The notes under the pieces are model-generated. The model saw only the letters and a list, made by a program, of their open reading frames with translations. It did no database searches and was not told where the DNA came from. This document shows, in pieces, positions 1 through 7,578 of a DNA stretch of 64,000 nucleotides (positions within the stretch are counted from its first letter, which is position 1; the number at the start of each line of letters is the position of its first letter). The position numbers and the translations under genes were made by a program. The stretch comes from Jidongwangia harbinensis (lineage in GTDB: Bacteria > Actinomycetota > Actinomycetes > Mycobacteriales > Micromonosporaceae): the NCBI RefSeq assembly GCF_020216025.1, contig NZ_JAIWNC010000022.1, positions 1 to 64,000 of the forward strand, written 5' to 3'.

Positions 1-527
<527 letters not shown>

Positions 528-558
528 CTGCAGGACCACCTTTCAGTCCCCTCCCCGC

Positions 559-600
559 GATCACCGAGTCGTGTCTTGCCGACACGTCGTGCCGGTGATC
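559..600. promoter_or_regulatory. Interrupted inverted repeat upstream of the SigB-like gene
   Basis: Outer arms GATCACCG (559-566) and CGGTGATC (593-600) enclose an inner GTGTC-TTGCC-GACAC stem. It begins 32 bases upstream of the sigma gene ATG, in its leader or promoter, on the far side from the Spo0M-like gene. It could be an operator or an mRNA hairpin; no specific regulator is implied by the sequence. Confidence 0.45.
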
Positions 601-793
601 ACTAGATTGGCGTGCGGAGCGTTAAGCGGAGGTAAGGCAAGCGTCCAGGTGGCATGAATCGGGGAGAACCCTGAGGTCGAGAACCCGACAGCCCACCCGG
701 AATGATTGGACTTATCCCAATCGCGTGGCAATTCCATCGGACTGGCTCGTGACCCATAATCTGGTTCTCAGCAGGAACGAGAAGGGAAACCAC

Positions 794-1582
794 GTGGTCT
801 TCAAGCGGTTGATGCAGGCGATGGGCGTCGGGGGACCGTCCGTGGAAACGGTGCTCACCAACCCCAACTGCCGCCCCGGCGGCTTCCTGGAGGGCACCGT
901 CCAGGTGATGGGTGGCGAGCACGCCACCGACATCGAGTACGTCGCCGTCGGCCTGATGACCCGCGTCGAGGTGGAATCCGGCGACAGCGAGTACAACACC
1001 GATCAGGAATTCCACCGCCAGCGGCTGACCGGTTCCTTCCGGCTGGACCCGGGCGCGCGCCACGACATTCCGTTCCGGTTCGACGTGCCGTGGGAAACCC
1101 CGATCACCGAGGTGTACGGCCAGCACCTGCACGGCATGACCATGGGACTCGCCACCGAGCTGGAGGTGGCCCGCGCGGTCGACAAGAGCGACCTGGACGC
1201 GGTGGCGGTGCACCCGCTGCCCGCCCAGGAACGAATCCTGGACGCGCTGCTGCGCCTCGGGTTCCGGTTCAGCCGGGCCGATGTGGAGCGCGGCCGGGTG
1301 TACGGCGTCGAGCAGCAGCTGCCGTTCTACCAGGAGATCGAGTTCTATCCGCCGTCGGCGTACGCGAGCGGGATCAACCAGCTCGAGCTGACCTTCCTGC
1401 CCACGCCGCACAAGCTGCAGGTGGTGCTGGAGGTGGACAAGCGCGGCGGCCTGTTCACCGAGGGTCACGACGCGTTCGGCCGGTTCGACATCGACTACCG
1501 CACCGTGGACCAGACCGACTGGGCCGCCCAGCTGGACGGCTGGCTGCGGCAGTCCGCGCAGCGCCGGGGGCTGTTCTTCTAG
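794..1582 (+). CDS. Spo0M-like sporulation-control protein (arrestin fold)
   Basis: 262 residues beginning VVFKRLMQAMGVGGPSVETV, which matches the start of Spo0M proteins. The family has an arrestin-like beta-sandwich and in Bacillus influences sporulation phosphorelay and cell-shape control; it is predicted cytoplasmic, with no signal peptide or membrane segment. I chose GTG at 794, preceded by GAAGGGAA at 781-788, over an in-frame GTG at 725 that would add 23 residues unlike the family. It is transcribed divergently from the SigB-like gene and ends 4 bases from the convergent dtd stop. Its role in this organism is unknown. Confidence 0.8.
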   Translation: MVFKRLMQAMGVGGPSVETVLTNPNCRPGGFLEGTVQVMGGEHATDIEYVAVGLMTRVEVESGDSEYNTDQEFHRQRLTGSFRLDPGARHDIPFRFDVPWETPITEVYGQHLHGMTMGLATELEVARAVDKSDLDAVAVHPLPAQERILDALLRLGFRFSRADVERGRVYGVEQQLPFYQEIEFYPPSAYASGINQLELTFLPTPHKLQVVLEVDKRGGLFTEGHDAFGRFDIDYRTVDQTDWAAQLDGWLRQSAQRRGLFF

Positions 1583-1586
1583 CCCG

Positions 1587-2009
1587 TCACAGCTCCAGCA
1601 GGACCGAGCACGGTCCCACGTTCACGCTCTCCACCAGCATGTGCGCCCGGAAGCGGCCGGTCTCCACCGTCGCTCCCCGGGCGCGCAGTGCTTCCACGAA
1701 CGTGGTGACCAGCGGTTCCGCGACCTCCGCGGGTGCCGCCGCCGACCAGGTCGGCCGGCGGCCCTTGCGGGCGTCGCCGTACAGCGTGAACTGGCTGACC
1801 ACCAGCAGCGGCGCGCCCCGCTCGGCCGCCGACGCCTCGTCGTCCAGGATCCGCATCTCGTGCACCTTGCGGGCCATCGTCCCGGCGGTCGCCGCGGTGT
1901 CGGTATGGGTGACCCCGAGCAGGACCAGCAGCCCGTCGGTGACGGCTCCGACGACCTCGCCGTCCACCGTCACCGCGGCCCTGCTCACCGTCTGCACCAG
2001 CGCCCGCAT
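1587..2009 (-). CDS. dtd: D-aminoacyl-tRNA deacylase
   Basis: 140 residues, the normal Dtd length. The enzyme hydrolyses D-amino acids from mischarged tRNA in the cytoplasm. The family motif SQFTLYGD lies near residue 72, and the C-terminal motif NVGPCSVLLEL keeps the Gly-Pro pair that forms the cross-subunit chirality selector; CS replaces the commoner VT after it. It starts with MRALVQTVSRAAVTVDGE, typical of the family. The small gene upstream on the same strand ends 20 bases before it, so the two are probably co-transcribed. Confidence 0.95.
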   Translation of the reverse strand: MRALVQTVSRAAVTVDGEVVGAVTDGLLVLLGVTHTDTAATAGTMARKVHEMRILDDEASAAERGAPLLVVSQFTLYGDARKGRRPTWSAAAPAEVAEPLVTTFVEALRARGATVETGRFRAHMLVESVNVGPCSVLLEL

Positions 2010-2029
2010 GATCAGCAGAATTTAGCGGA

Positions 2030-2263
2030 TCACTCGATCGGCTCGTCGGCCGGCGGGTTCATCGCGCCGGTGGTGGCGTCGCCGGTGGTCGTGTTCGCCA
2101 CGCCGGGTCCGGAACGCGGCGGAGTCCGGAAGCTGTTCGGCCCGGCCGTCCCGCCGGTCGTGGTCATCACGCCGGGGGTGAGCTGCGGTCCGCCGTCGCG
2201 GAGCTGGTCGACGTCGGTGCCCGCGGGCAGCGTGCTGGACAGCTCCTGTTCGTTGTCACTCAT
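2030..2263 (-). CDS. Small Thr/Gly/Pro-rich hypothetical protein
   Basis: 77 residues from ATG at 2263 (MSDNEQELSSTLPAG), polar and low in complexity, with no membrane segment, signal peptide or cysteine pair. An in-frame GTG at 2296 would add 11 residues; neither start has a strong ribosome site. It lies just upstream of dtd on the same strand and divergent from the NACHT gene, whose ATG is 62 bases away. I do not recognise a family. Coding is supported only by its position in a tight row and by the open frame. Confidence 0.45.
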   Translation of the reverse strand: MSDNEQELSSTLPAGTDVDQLRDGGPQLTPGVMTTTGGTAGPNSFRTPPRSGPGVANTTTGDATTGAMNPPADEPIE

Positions 2264-2325
2264 GGTCACTGCAGTGCCCGCCGCCCGGGTCACCAAACGC
2301 GCCGCGGCTGCCCCATCATGGTGCG

Positions 2326-5300
2326 ATGCCTCAGCGGTTGCGTTACGCCGACGCCGTCAAACTCCTCGGCGGGCTGAGCCCGGCCGGTCAGGCCGTGGAC
2401 AACCTGCTCGGCAGCGCCCTGACCATCGCCACCGCGGGTGGCTCGGACGTGGCTCTCGGCCTGTTCGACGCGAAGGCCGAGATGGTCCGGCTCGGCCACG
2501 TCGTGGCCGGCCGGATCAACGATTCGGTACGCGGCCTCGGGCGCTACGACCGCACCCAGCGACTCCAGGCCGCCCACGGCATCCTCGTGGTCACCAGCTT
2601 CTTCGAGGCGTTCGACGCGGCGATCCGGCCGACCGCGCTGCCCGCACCGGACCTCACCCGGGACGACGAGATCCGGCTGGCCGCCGGCACCCGGGTCGAC
2701 GGCGACTGGCTGCACCGGCTGCTCTCCGCGCCGCTGCCGGTGCCGTCCCCGGAACGGTCCTACGCCCAGCTGGTGCGGGACCTGTCCGCCTGGTTCTCCG
2801 ACGCGGCCGCCCGGTTCCTCGACCACCTGCGCGGGCTCGCGGTGTGGGACGCGGCCGACGACCGGACCCGGGCGGAGGTGCTGCGCCTGCTCACCGTCCG
2901 CCTGCCGGAGGACGCCGTCGCCCGGTACCAGGAGGTGCACCGGCGGCTGGCGGTGGACGTACCCGAGTTCGCGGTCTGGCTGCACCGCACCGAGTCGCAG
3001 GCGGCCGGCCGGGGCCTGGCGGCGCTGGAGGCGACGCTGCGCCGGGCCACCTCCGGACGTGACCCGGACCGGCACCGGGCCGCGCTGGCCGCGGCGTACC
3101 GTGCCGACCTGGACCGGCCCATCCTGGGCACCGACGACGGCGGGGTGACGCTGCCCCGGCTGGGTGAGGCGTACGTCGACCCGATCTTCCGGGCCCAGGA
3201 GGCCGGACCGGACGCCCGGCCCGGCGACGAGAACTGGTGGACCGCCGAACCGCGCACCGACGTGGCCGGGTTCCTGGCGGCGTACCTCACCACCCCGCGC
3301 GCCGCGGCCGCCCCGATGCTGCTGCTCGGCCACCCCGGAGCCGGCAAGTCCTCGCTGCTGACAATCCTGGCCGCCCGGCTACCGGCCGCCGACTTCCTGG
3401 CGGTGCGCGTGGTGCTGCGCGAGGTGCCCGCCGAGGCGGAGATCCAGGACCAGATCGAACAGGCGCTGCGGTCCGCCATCGGCGAGTCGGTCGCGTGGGC
3501 CGACCTGGCCCGCAGCGCCGCCGGTGCGATGCCGGTGGTGCTGCTGGACGGCTTCGACGAGCTGCTCCAGGCCACCGGCGTGCACCAGTCGGACTACCTG
3601 CGGCGGGTGGCCGCGTTCCAGAGCCGGGAAGCGGTGCAGGGCCGGCCGGTCGCGGTGATCGTGACCAGCCGGGTGGCGGTGGCCGACCGGGCCCGGCTGC
3701 CCCCCGACGGCCTCGCCGTGCGCCTCGACCCGTTCGACCGGTTCCAGGTGCGGCAGTGGCTGGACACCTGGAACGCGGTCACCGCGGCGGACCTGCCGGT
3801 GCACGTGGTGTGGCGCTTCGCCGACCTGTCCAGCCAGCCGCTGCTGCTGCTCATGCTGGCCCTGTACGACGCCGGCACCGGAGCCCTGCGCGACGCCGGC
3901 GCCACGCTCGGCGTCACCGACCTGTACGAACGCCTGCTCGGCGACTTCACCCGCCGCGAGGTGCGCCGGCTGCACGTCGGGCAGCCCGACGAGGTGGTCG
4001 CCGACCTGGTGGAGGCGGAGCTGAACCGGCTCTCCGTGGTCGCGTTCGCGATGTTCAACCGGGGCCGCCAGTGGGTGACCGAGGAGGAGGTCGACGACGA
4101 CCTGACCGGGCTCGGCATCGCCCCGGCGCGGTCGGCACCGCCGAAGGCGTTCCGCAGCCCGCTGACCGCCGGCCAGGAACTGGTCGGCCGGTTCTTCTTC
4201 ATCCAGCGGGCGCAGGCGCGGGCCGGGGGCCGGATCCGGCAGGCGTACGAGTTCCTGCACGCCACGTTCGGCGAGTACCTGGTCAGCCGCCTCCTGGTCG
4301 GCCTGCTCCGGAACCCGGCGGACGGCGAACTGCTGGAGTCGCTGCTCGGCTTCCAGCCGCTGACCACCCGGCACACCGTGCTGGCCTTCACCGCGGCGCT
4401 GCTCGACGACTCCGACCGGCCGCAGATCCGGGAGCGCCTGCTCGAACGGCTGCGGACCGCGCTGCTGCAGCCGGCCTACGTGCCGCGGGCGTACCGTCCG
4501 GCGCGGAAACGGGCCGATCAGTGGATGGGCACGTACTCGCTGAATCTCGTGCTGTTGACCCTGGCCTGCGGCGAACCGCTGCGCGCGAGCGAGCTGTTCC
4601 GGCAGGCCAGGGACCCGGCGGCGTGGCTGCGGGCGGCCGCGCAGATGTGGCGCAGCGCGGTGCCCAGCGGCATGTGGCTGGACACCCTCGCCATCCTGAC
4701 CGTGCACCGCACCTGGGCCGACGGCCGCCGCGACGTGATCCTCCGGCCCGGCGCCGGTGCCGACGCGGAACCGGTCGACCCGCTCTGGTCGTACGGCCGC
4801 CCGGACGCCCCGCCGGGCACCGGATTCTCCGCGTTCACCCCGCTGATCCGGGCGCTGCGGTCCATGCACCTCAGCGACCATCGCAGCGACGACCTGCTGC
4901 GGCACGCCGTGCAGCCGGTGCTCGACCGGCTGCCGGACACGCTCACCCACTTCACCGTGCACGAGCGGGGCGACGCCGAGTCGATCGGCCACGGCCTGCT
5001 GGCCCTCTGGCTGGCATCGCTGCTCGACGACGACCCGGCCGGGCTGGTCCGGGCGTACGACCGGGTGGTGGCAGCGCTCTCCGCGCCGGACCGGTGGAGC
5101 ACCGGGACGCCGGCGGACCGCGTGGCGGACACGTACACGGTGGTGCTCCGCTCCCTGGCCCGCGACGCGGACCGGGTGCCGGTCGCCGACCTGGTGCGGT
5201 GGCTCGGCGCGCTGCGTCGCCAGCAGGCGCACCTGACCGCCCGGCACGTACCGGCGGTGCTGGCCTGTCTGGACCGGGTGCCGGCGGACGGTTCGCCCGA

Positions 5301-5376
5301 GGCGACGGCGCTGCGCGAGTGGGGACACACCTGGGCGCACCGGGTACGCGTTCTGCCGCCGGAGGAGGCAGGATGA
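2326..5376 (+). CDS. NACHT-domain NTPase, large (1016 aa)
   Basis: STAND-type signalling NTPase. Residues 1 to about 320 are helical and resemble the N-terminal helical domains found on prokaryotic NACHT proteins (MPQRLRYADAVKLLGG at the start). The Walker A loop GHPGAGKSS begins at residue 335, Walker B VVLLDGFDEL has its Asp at 408, and VIVTSR follows as sensor 1. The remaining ~450 residues are leucine- and arginine-rich helical sequence without an obvious catalytic effector. Bacterial NACHT proteins of this type include known anti-phage proteins, so defence is possible but not shown. No signal peptide is seen. Its TGA overlaps the ATG of the next gene, so the two are translationally coupled; it is divergent from the 2030-2263 gene. 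Confidence 0.9.
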   Translation: MPQRLRYADAVKLLGGLSPAGQAVDNLLGSALTIATAGGSDVALGLFDAKAEMVRLGHVVAGRINDSVRGLGRYDRTQRLQAAHGILVVTSFFEAFDAAIRPTALPAPDLTRDDEIRLAAGTRVDGDWLHRLLSAPLPVPSPERSYAQLVRDLSAWFSDAAARFLDHLRGLAVWDAADDRTRAEVLRLLTVRLPEDAVARYQEVHRRLAVDVPEFAVWLHRTESQAAGRGLAALEATLRRATSGRDPDRHRAALAAAYRADLDRPILGTDDGGVTLPRLGEAYVDPIFRAQEAGPDARPGDENWWTAEPRTDVAGFLAAYLTTPRAAAAPMLLLGHPGAGKSSLLTILAARLPAADFLAVRVVLREVPAEAEIQDQIEQALRSAIGESVAWADLARSAAGAMPVVLLDGFDELLQATGVHQSDYLRRVAAFQSREAVQGRPVAVIVTSRVAVADRARLPPDGLAVRLDPFDRFQVRQWLDTWNAVTAADLPVHVVWRFADLSSQPLLLLMLALYDAGTGALRDAGATLGVTDLYERLLGDFTRREVRRLHVGQPDEVVADLVEAELNRLSVVAFAMFNRGRQWVTEEEVDDDLTGLGIAPARSAPPKAFRSPLTAGQELVGRFFFIQRAQARAGGRIRQAYEFLHATFGEYLVSRLLVGLLRNPADGELLESLLGFQPLTTRHTVLAFTAALLDDSDRPQIRERLLERLRTALLQPAYVPRAYRPARKRADQWMGTYSLNLVLLTLACGEPLRASELFRQARDPAAWLRAAAQMWRSAVPSGMWLDTLAILTVHRTWADGRRDVILRPGAGADAEPVDPLWSYGRPDAPPGTGFSAFTPLIRALRSMHLSDHRSDDLLRHAVQPVLDRLPDTLTHFTVHERGDAESIGHGLLALWLASLLDDDPAGLVRAYDRVVAALSAPDRWSTGTPADRVADTYTVVLRSLARDADRVPVADLVRWLGALRRQQAHLTARHVPAVLACLDRVPADGSPEATALREWGHTWAHRVRVLPPEEAG

Positions 5377-5948
5377 CGTTCATGGCAACCTCACTGCCCA
5401 TCCCCGCCGAGGCGAACGATCTCCTCAGCCGGGATCCGCTGGCGCTGCTCATCGGGATGACGCTGGACCAGCAGGACAAGCTGGAGAAGGCGTTCACGTC
5501 GCCGTACGTGCTGGCGCAACGGCTCGGCCACCCGCCCACCGCGCACGAGATCGCCGGGTACGACACCGACGAGCTGATCGCGATCTTCGCGAAGCCGCCG
5601 GCCCTGCACCGGTTCCCCAAGGCCATGGCGACCCGCGTGCAGGAGGTCTGCCGGGCGCTGGTGGCGGACTACGACGGCGACGCCGCCGGGCTGTGGCGGG
5701 ACGTGGCGGACGGCAAGGACCTGGTCAAGCGGATCGCGTCGCTGCCCGGCTTCGGCAAGCAGAAGTCGCAGATCTTCGCGGCGCTGCTCGGCAAGCAGTT
5801 CGGCGTGCGGCCGGACGGCTGGCGGGAGGCCGCCGGGGCGTACGGCGAGGAGGGCTCGTACCGCTCGGTCGCGGACATCGTCGACGACGAGTCGCTGACC
5901 CGGGTGCGGGCCTACAAGAAGGAGATGAAGGCGGCGGCCAAGGGCTGA
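5373..5948 (+). CDS. HhH-GPD-type base-excision repair-like protein
   Basis: 191 residues. It belongs to the actinobacterial HhH-GPD family distantly related to endonuclease III and AlkA. It starts MTFMATSLPIPAEANDLLSR, and the helix-hairpin-helix core is ASLPGFGKQKSQIFAALLGK at about residues 125-144. No iron-sulphur cysteine cluster is present. ATG at 5373 overlaps the NACHT stop (ATGA), and GGAGGAGG at 5361-5368 lies inside the NACHT gene. DNA binding and glycosylase/lyase-like chemistry are expected from the fold; the substrate is unknown. Homologues occur without NACHT partners, so the pairing here may or may not be functional. Confidence 0.85.
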   Translation: MTFMATSLPIPAEANDLLSRDPLALLIGMTLDQQDKLEKAFTSPYVLAQRLGHPPTAHEIAGYDTDELIAIFAKPPALHRFPKAMATRVQEVCRALVADYDGDAAGLWRDVADGKDLVKRIASLPGFGKQKSQIFAALLGKQFGVRPDGWREAAGAYGEEGSYRSVADIVDDESLTRVRAYKKEMKAAAKG

Positions 5949-5952
5949 GCGG

Positions 5953-6267
5953 TCAGGCCGCCGTGGGGTGCTGGGCGAGCGCGGCGAGGGCGCGGCGTAC
6001 GTCGGCCAGCGACACGGTCGTGGTGTCGTCCAGGTCGGCGAGGCCGGCCTCGATCCACTGCCGCATCAGCGTGGTCACACCGAGCCCGCGGGCGTCGGCG
6101 GCCTCGCGCACCCGCTCGTACGTGTCCAGCGGCAACCGCACCGAGCGACTCACCATCGGCACGTCCGAGTCGGGCACCGGCAGGTCGACCTGCGGCCGGT
6201 CACCGATGACGTCGGCGAGCGCGTCGCCGCCGTCGTGGAACTGCTTGAGCGCGTCGGTCCTGTCCAC
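5953..6267 (-). CDS. Ribbon-helix-helix antitoxin-like protein
   Basis: 104 residues. The central part VSRSVRLPLDTYERVREAAD followed by ARGLGVTTLMRQWIEAGL has the strand-helix-helix pattern of RHH (CopG/BrnA-like) DNA-binding antitoxins, here at about residues 45-82. GTG at 6267 is chosen because TAGGAGG lies 8 bases upstream; the GTG at 6273 is too close to it. The gene begins 11 bases after the stop of the toxin-like gene on the same strand. Toxin-first order is as in brnTA. It probably neutralises the toxin and represses the pair. Confidence 0.75.
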   Translation of the reverse strand: MDRTDALKQFHDGGDALADVIGDRPQVDLPVPDSDVPMVSRSVRLPLDTYERVREAADARGLGVTTLMRQWIEAGLADLDDTTTVSLADVRRALAALAQHPTAA

Positions 6268-6278
6268 TGCCACGCCTC

Positions 6279-6563
6279 CTACGGGTTCCGGCGGATAGCT
6301 TCCTCGTACCTCTTCGTCTCGCTGTCGCTCAGCTCGCGGGCGGACAGCACGTCCCAGTCGTTGTCGGTGTGGTCCGCCTCGGCCAGCAGCACCGCGAGAT
6401 GCCGCCCGCGGTGATCGGTCGCGTAGACCACCATCACGTCGTCGCCGAGGTGCCGGATGACGCGCCGCGAACTGTGCAGCGCCTCCCAGACCTCGCCGGG
6501 CGTGACCCCGAACAGTCGCAGGTTCGCCAGAGCCTCCTCGGTGAAGCTGTACCGGCTGCCCAC
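6279..6563 (-). CDS. BrnT/RelE-like toxin
   Basis: 94 residues: RYSFTEEALANLRLFGVTPG at the N-terminus and DWDVLSARELSDSETKRYEE at the C-terminus. The end closely follows the BrnT pattern (strand, Ser-Ala-Arg, then a charged helix), so a RelE-superfamily ribonuclease toxin is likely, though sequence alone is not decisive. GTG at 6563 has no Shine-Dalgarno, and TACGCT lies 6 bases upstream (+ strand 6570-6575), so the mRNA may be leaderless. A perfect 22-base palindrome overlaps that -10-like hexamer. First gene of a two-gene operon with the RHH protein. Confidence 0.7.
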   Translation of the reverse strand: MGSRYSFTEEALANLRLFGVTPGEVWEALHSSRRVIRHLGDDVMVVYATDHRGRHLAVLLAEADHTDNDWDVLSARELSDSETKRYEEAIRRNP

Positions 6564-6570
6564 CGGGGGA

Positions 6571-6592
6571 GCGTACCACGCGCGTGGTACGC
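6571..6592. promoter_or_regulatory. Perfect 22-base palindrome, probable toxin-antitoxin operator
   Basis: GCGTACCACGC followed by its exact reverse complement, with no spacer. It sits 8 bases upstream of the toxin GTG and covers the likely -10 region, where a dimeric RHH repressor would act. It is also about 70 bases from the divergent DUF3099 start. Operator function is inferred from position and symmetry. Confidence 0.65.
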
Positions 6593-6660
6593 GACGGCCG
6601 CGTCGATTGTGGGCATCCACCGGTGAACGGTGCAAGGATGAGGAGTCGATCGGAGAGAGC

Positions 6661-7002
6661 GTGAAGAAGCAGCCGGTGTTGATCACCAATGCCGCCCGCA
6701 GCCCCAGCGATCAACTCCGCAGCCGGCAGATCCGCTACGTGACCATGATGGCCATGCGCGCCGGCTGCCTGATCCTTGGCGCGGTGCTGATCAGCGTGCG
6801 CCCGCCGTTGCTCCCGCTGTGGCTGACGCTGTGCGCGGCCGGCATGGTCTTCCTGCCGTGGGCCGCGGTGCTGATCGCCAACGACCGTCCACCCAAGTCC
6901 CGCGCCGAACGCCGGGCGGCGACCCCGCAGCCGGCACAGCGGGCGCTGGCCCAGCACGACGCCGAGGACATCAAGGCCCGCACCATCGACGCCGAGCAGT
7001 AG
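6661..7002 (+). CDS. DUF3099 membrane protein
   Basis: 113 residues, the usual DUF3099 length. The conserved start PSDQLRSRQIRYVTMMAMR leads into two membrane helices (about residues 30-48 and 54-73: GCLILGAVLIS and LCAAGMVFLPWAAVLIA), then a cytoplasmic-type charged tail with NDRPPKSRAERR. GTG at 6661 has CGGAGAG about 5 bases upstream. It is transcribed away from the toxin-antitoxin pair. Family function is unknown; it is common in actinobacteria. Confidence 0.85.
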   Translation: MKKQPVLITNAARSPSDQLRSRQIRYVTMMAMRAGCLILGAVLISVRPPLLPLWLTLCAAGMVFLPWAAVLIANDRPPKSRAERRAATPQPAQRALAQHDAEDIKARTIDAEQ

Positions 7003-7081
7003 CGGCGGCGGTCGGGACGGTTCCGGCCTGTTGGCGCCGGTGAGCGCCGGCGTTGCTGCGCGCGGGTGGGGTGGCCGACGG

Positions 7082-7425
7082 CGTGTGGGTGGTTCGGGTG
7101 CGATGCGCGCCGGGTTTTCGCACGCGGGGGCGGCGGCGTGTGGGTGGTTCGGGTGCGATGCGCGCCGGGTTTTCGCACGCGGGGGCGGCGGTGTGTGGGT
7201 GGTTCGGGTGCGGAGGGCGCCGGGTTTCCGCACGCGGTTTGAGGGGCGGCGGTGTGTGGGTGGTTCGGGTGCGGAGGGCGCCGGGTTTCCGCACGCGGTT
7301 TGAGGGGCGGCGGCGTGTGCGGGGTTCGGGTGCGGAGCGCGCCGGGACTCCGCACGCGAGTGGATGGCTGACGGCGTGTGGGTGCTTCAGGTGCGACGTG
7401 CCCTCCCGGCGCACCTCGCCGTGAC
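7082..7425. repeat. Intergenic tandem repeat, 55/61-base units (locus 1)
   Basis: Units start at 7082, 7137, 7192, 7253, 7314 and 7375; the first two are 55 bases and the next three 61, and the last is degenerate. Each begins TGTGTGGGTGGTTCGGGTGC and carries GCGCCGGGTTT then CGCACGCGG; the 61-base units add TTTGAGG. Frames stay open on both strands through the block because the unit lacks stops, so proteins predicted here are artefacts. The repeat shares period and a GGTGCG..GCGCGCCG core with the block at 34421-34740. It fills most of the gap between DUF3099 and the kinase. Confidence 0.85.
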
Positions 7426-7526
7426 GCCGGAGTGAGGGGGCTGCAGGTTGCACGATGCATCACATTCCTTGCCCCGCCTCACGCCCCCACGTCGGCAAGC
7501 CGCCACGCCGGTTGATCCAGAACGAC

Positions 7527-7564
7527 GCTGGTGTGCCACTGGAGCGCTCCAGTGGCACACCAGC
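7527..7564. repeat. Perfect 38-base palindrome, dispersed palindromic repeat
   Basis: The left arm is GCTGGTGTGCCACTGGAGC and the right arm is its exact complement. It starts 15 bases below the stop of the minus-strand kinase gene, so it could end that transcript. The same palindrome type (GGTGTACCAGTGGAGC with a GCTCCACTGGTACGCC arm) recurs at 55035-55378, showing it is a dispersed repeat family and not a one-off terminator. Confidence 0.85.
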
Positions 7565-7578
7565 GCGCTGTCGGGGGA

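Noticed and set aside
3379..5340. 653-codon minus-strand frame opposite the NACHT gene
   Set aside because: Gln/Arg/His-rich antisense shadow typical of very GC-rich coding DNA; the plus-strand NACHT has intact motifs.
5953..7233. Single minus-strand frame of 426 codons running from the repeat block into the RHH antitoxin
   Set aside because: Its upstream two thirds are translated tandem repeat and antisense of DUF3099 and the toxin region; the true start of the RHH protein is GTG at 6267 behind TAGGAGG.
7031..7424. Repetitive Gly/Trp/Arg proteins on the plus strand and Pro/His-rich ones on the minus strand
   Set aside because: Open only because the 55/61-base unit lacks stops; no ribosome site, and both strands are equally open.
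7082..7425. CRISPR array
   Set aside because: Units are contiguous, with no unique spacers between them, and no cas genes are present. The same applies to 34421-34740.
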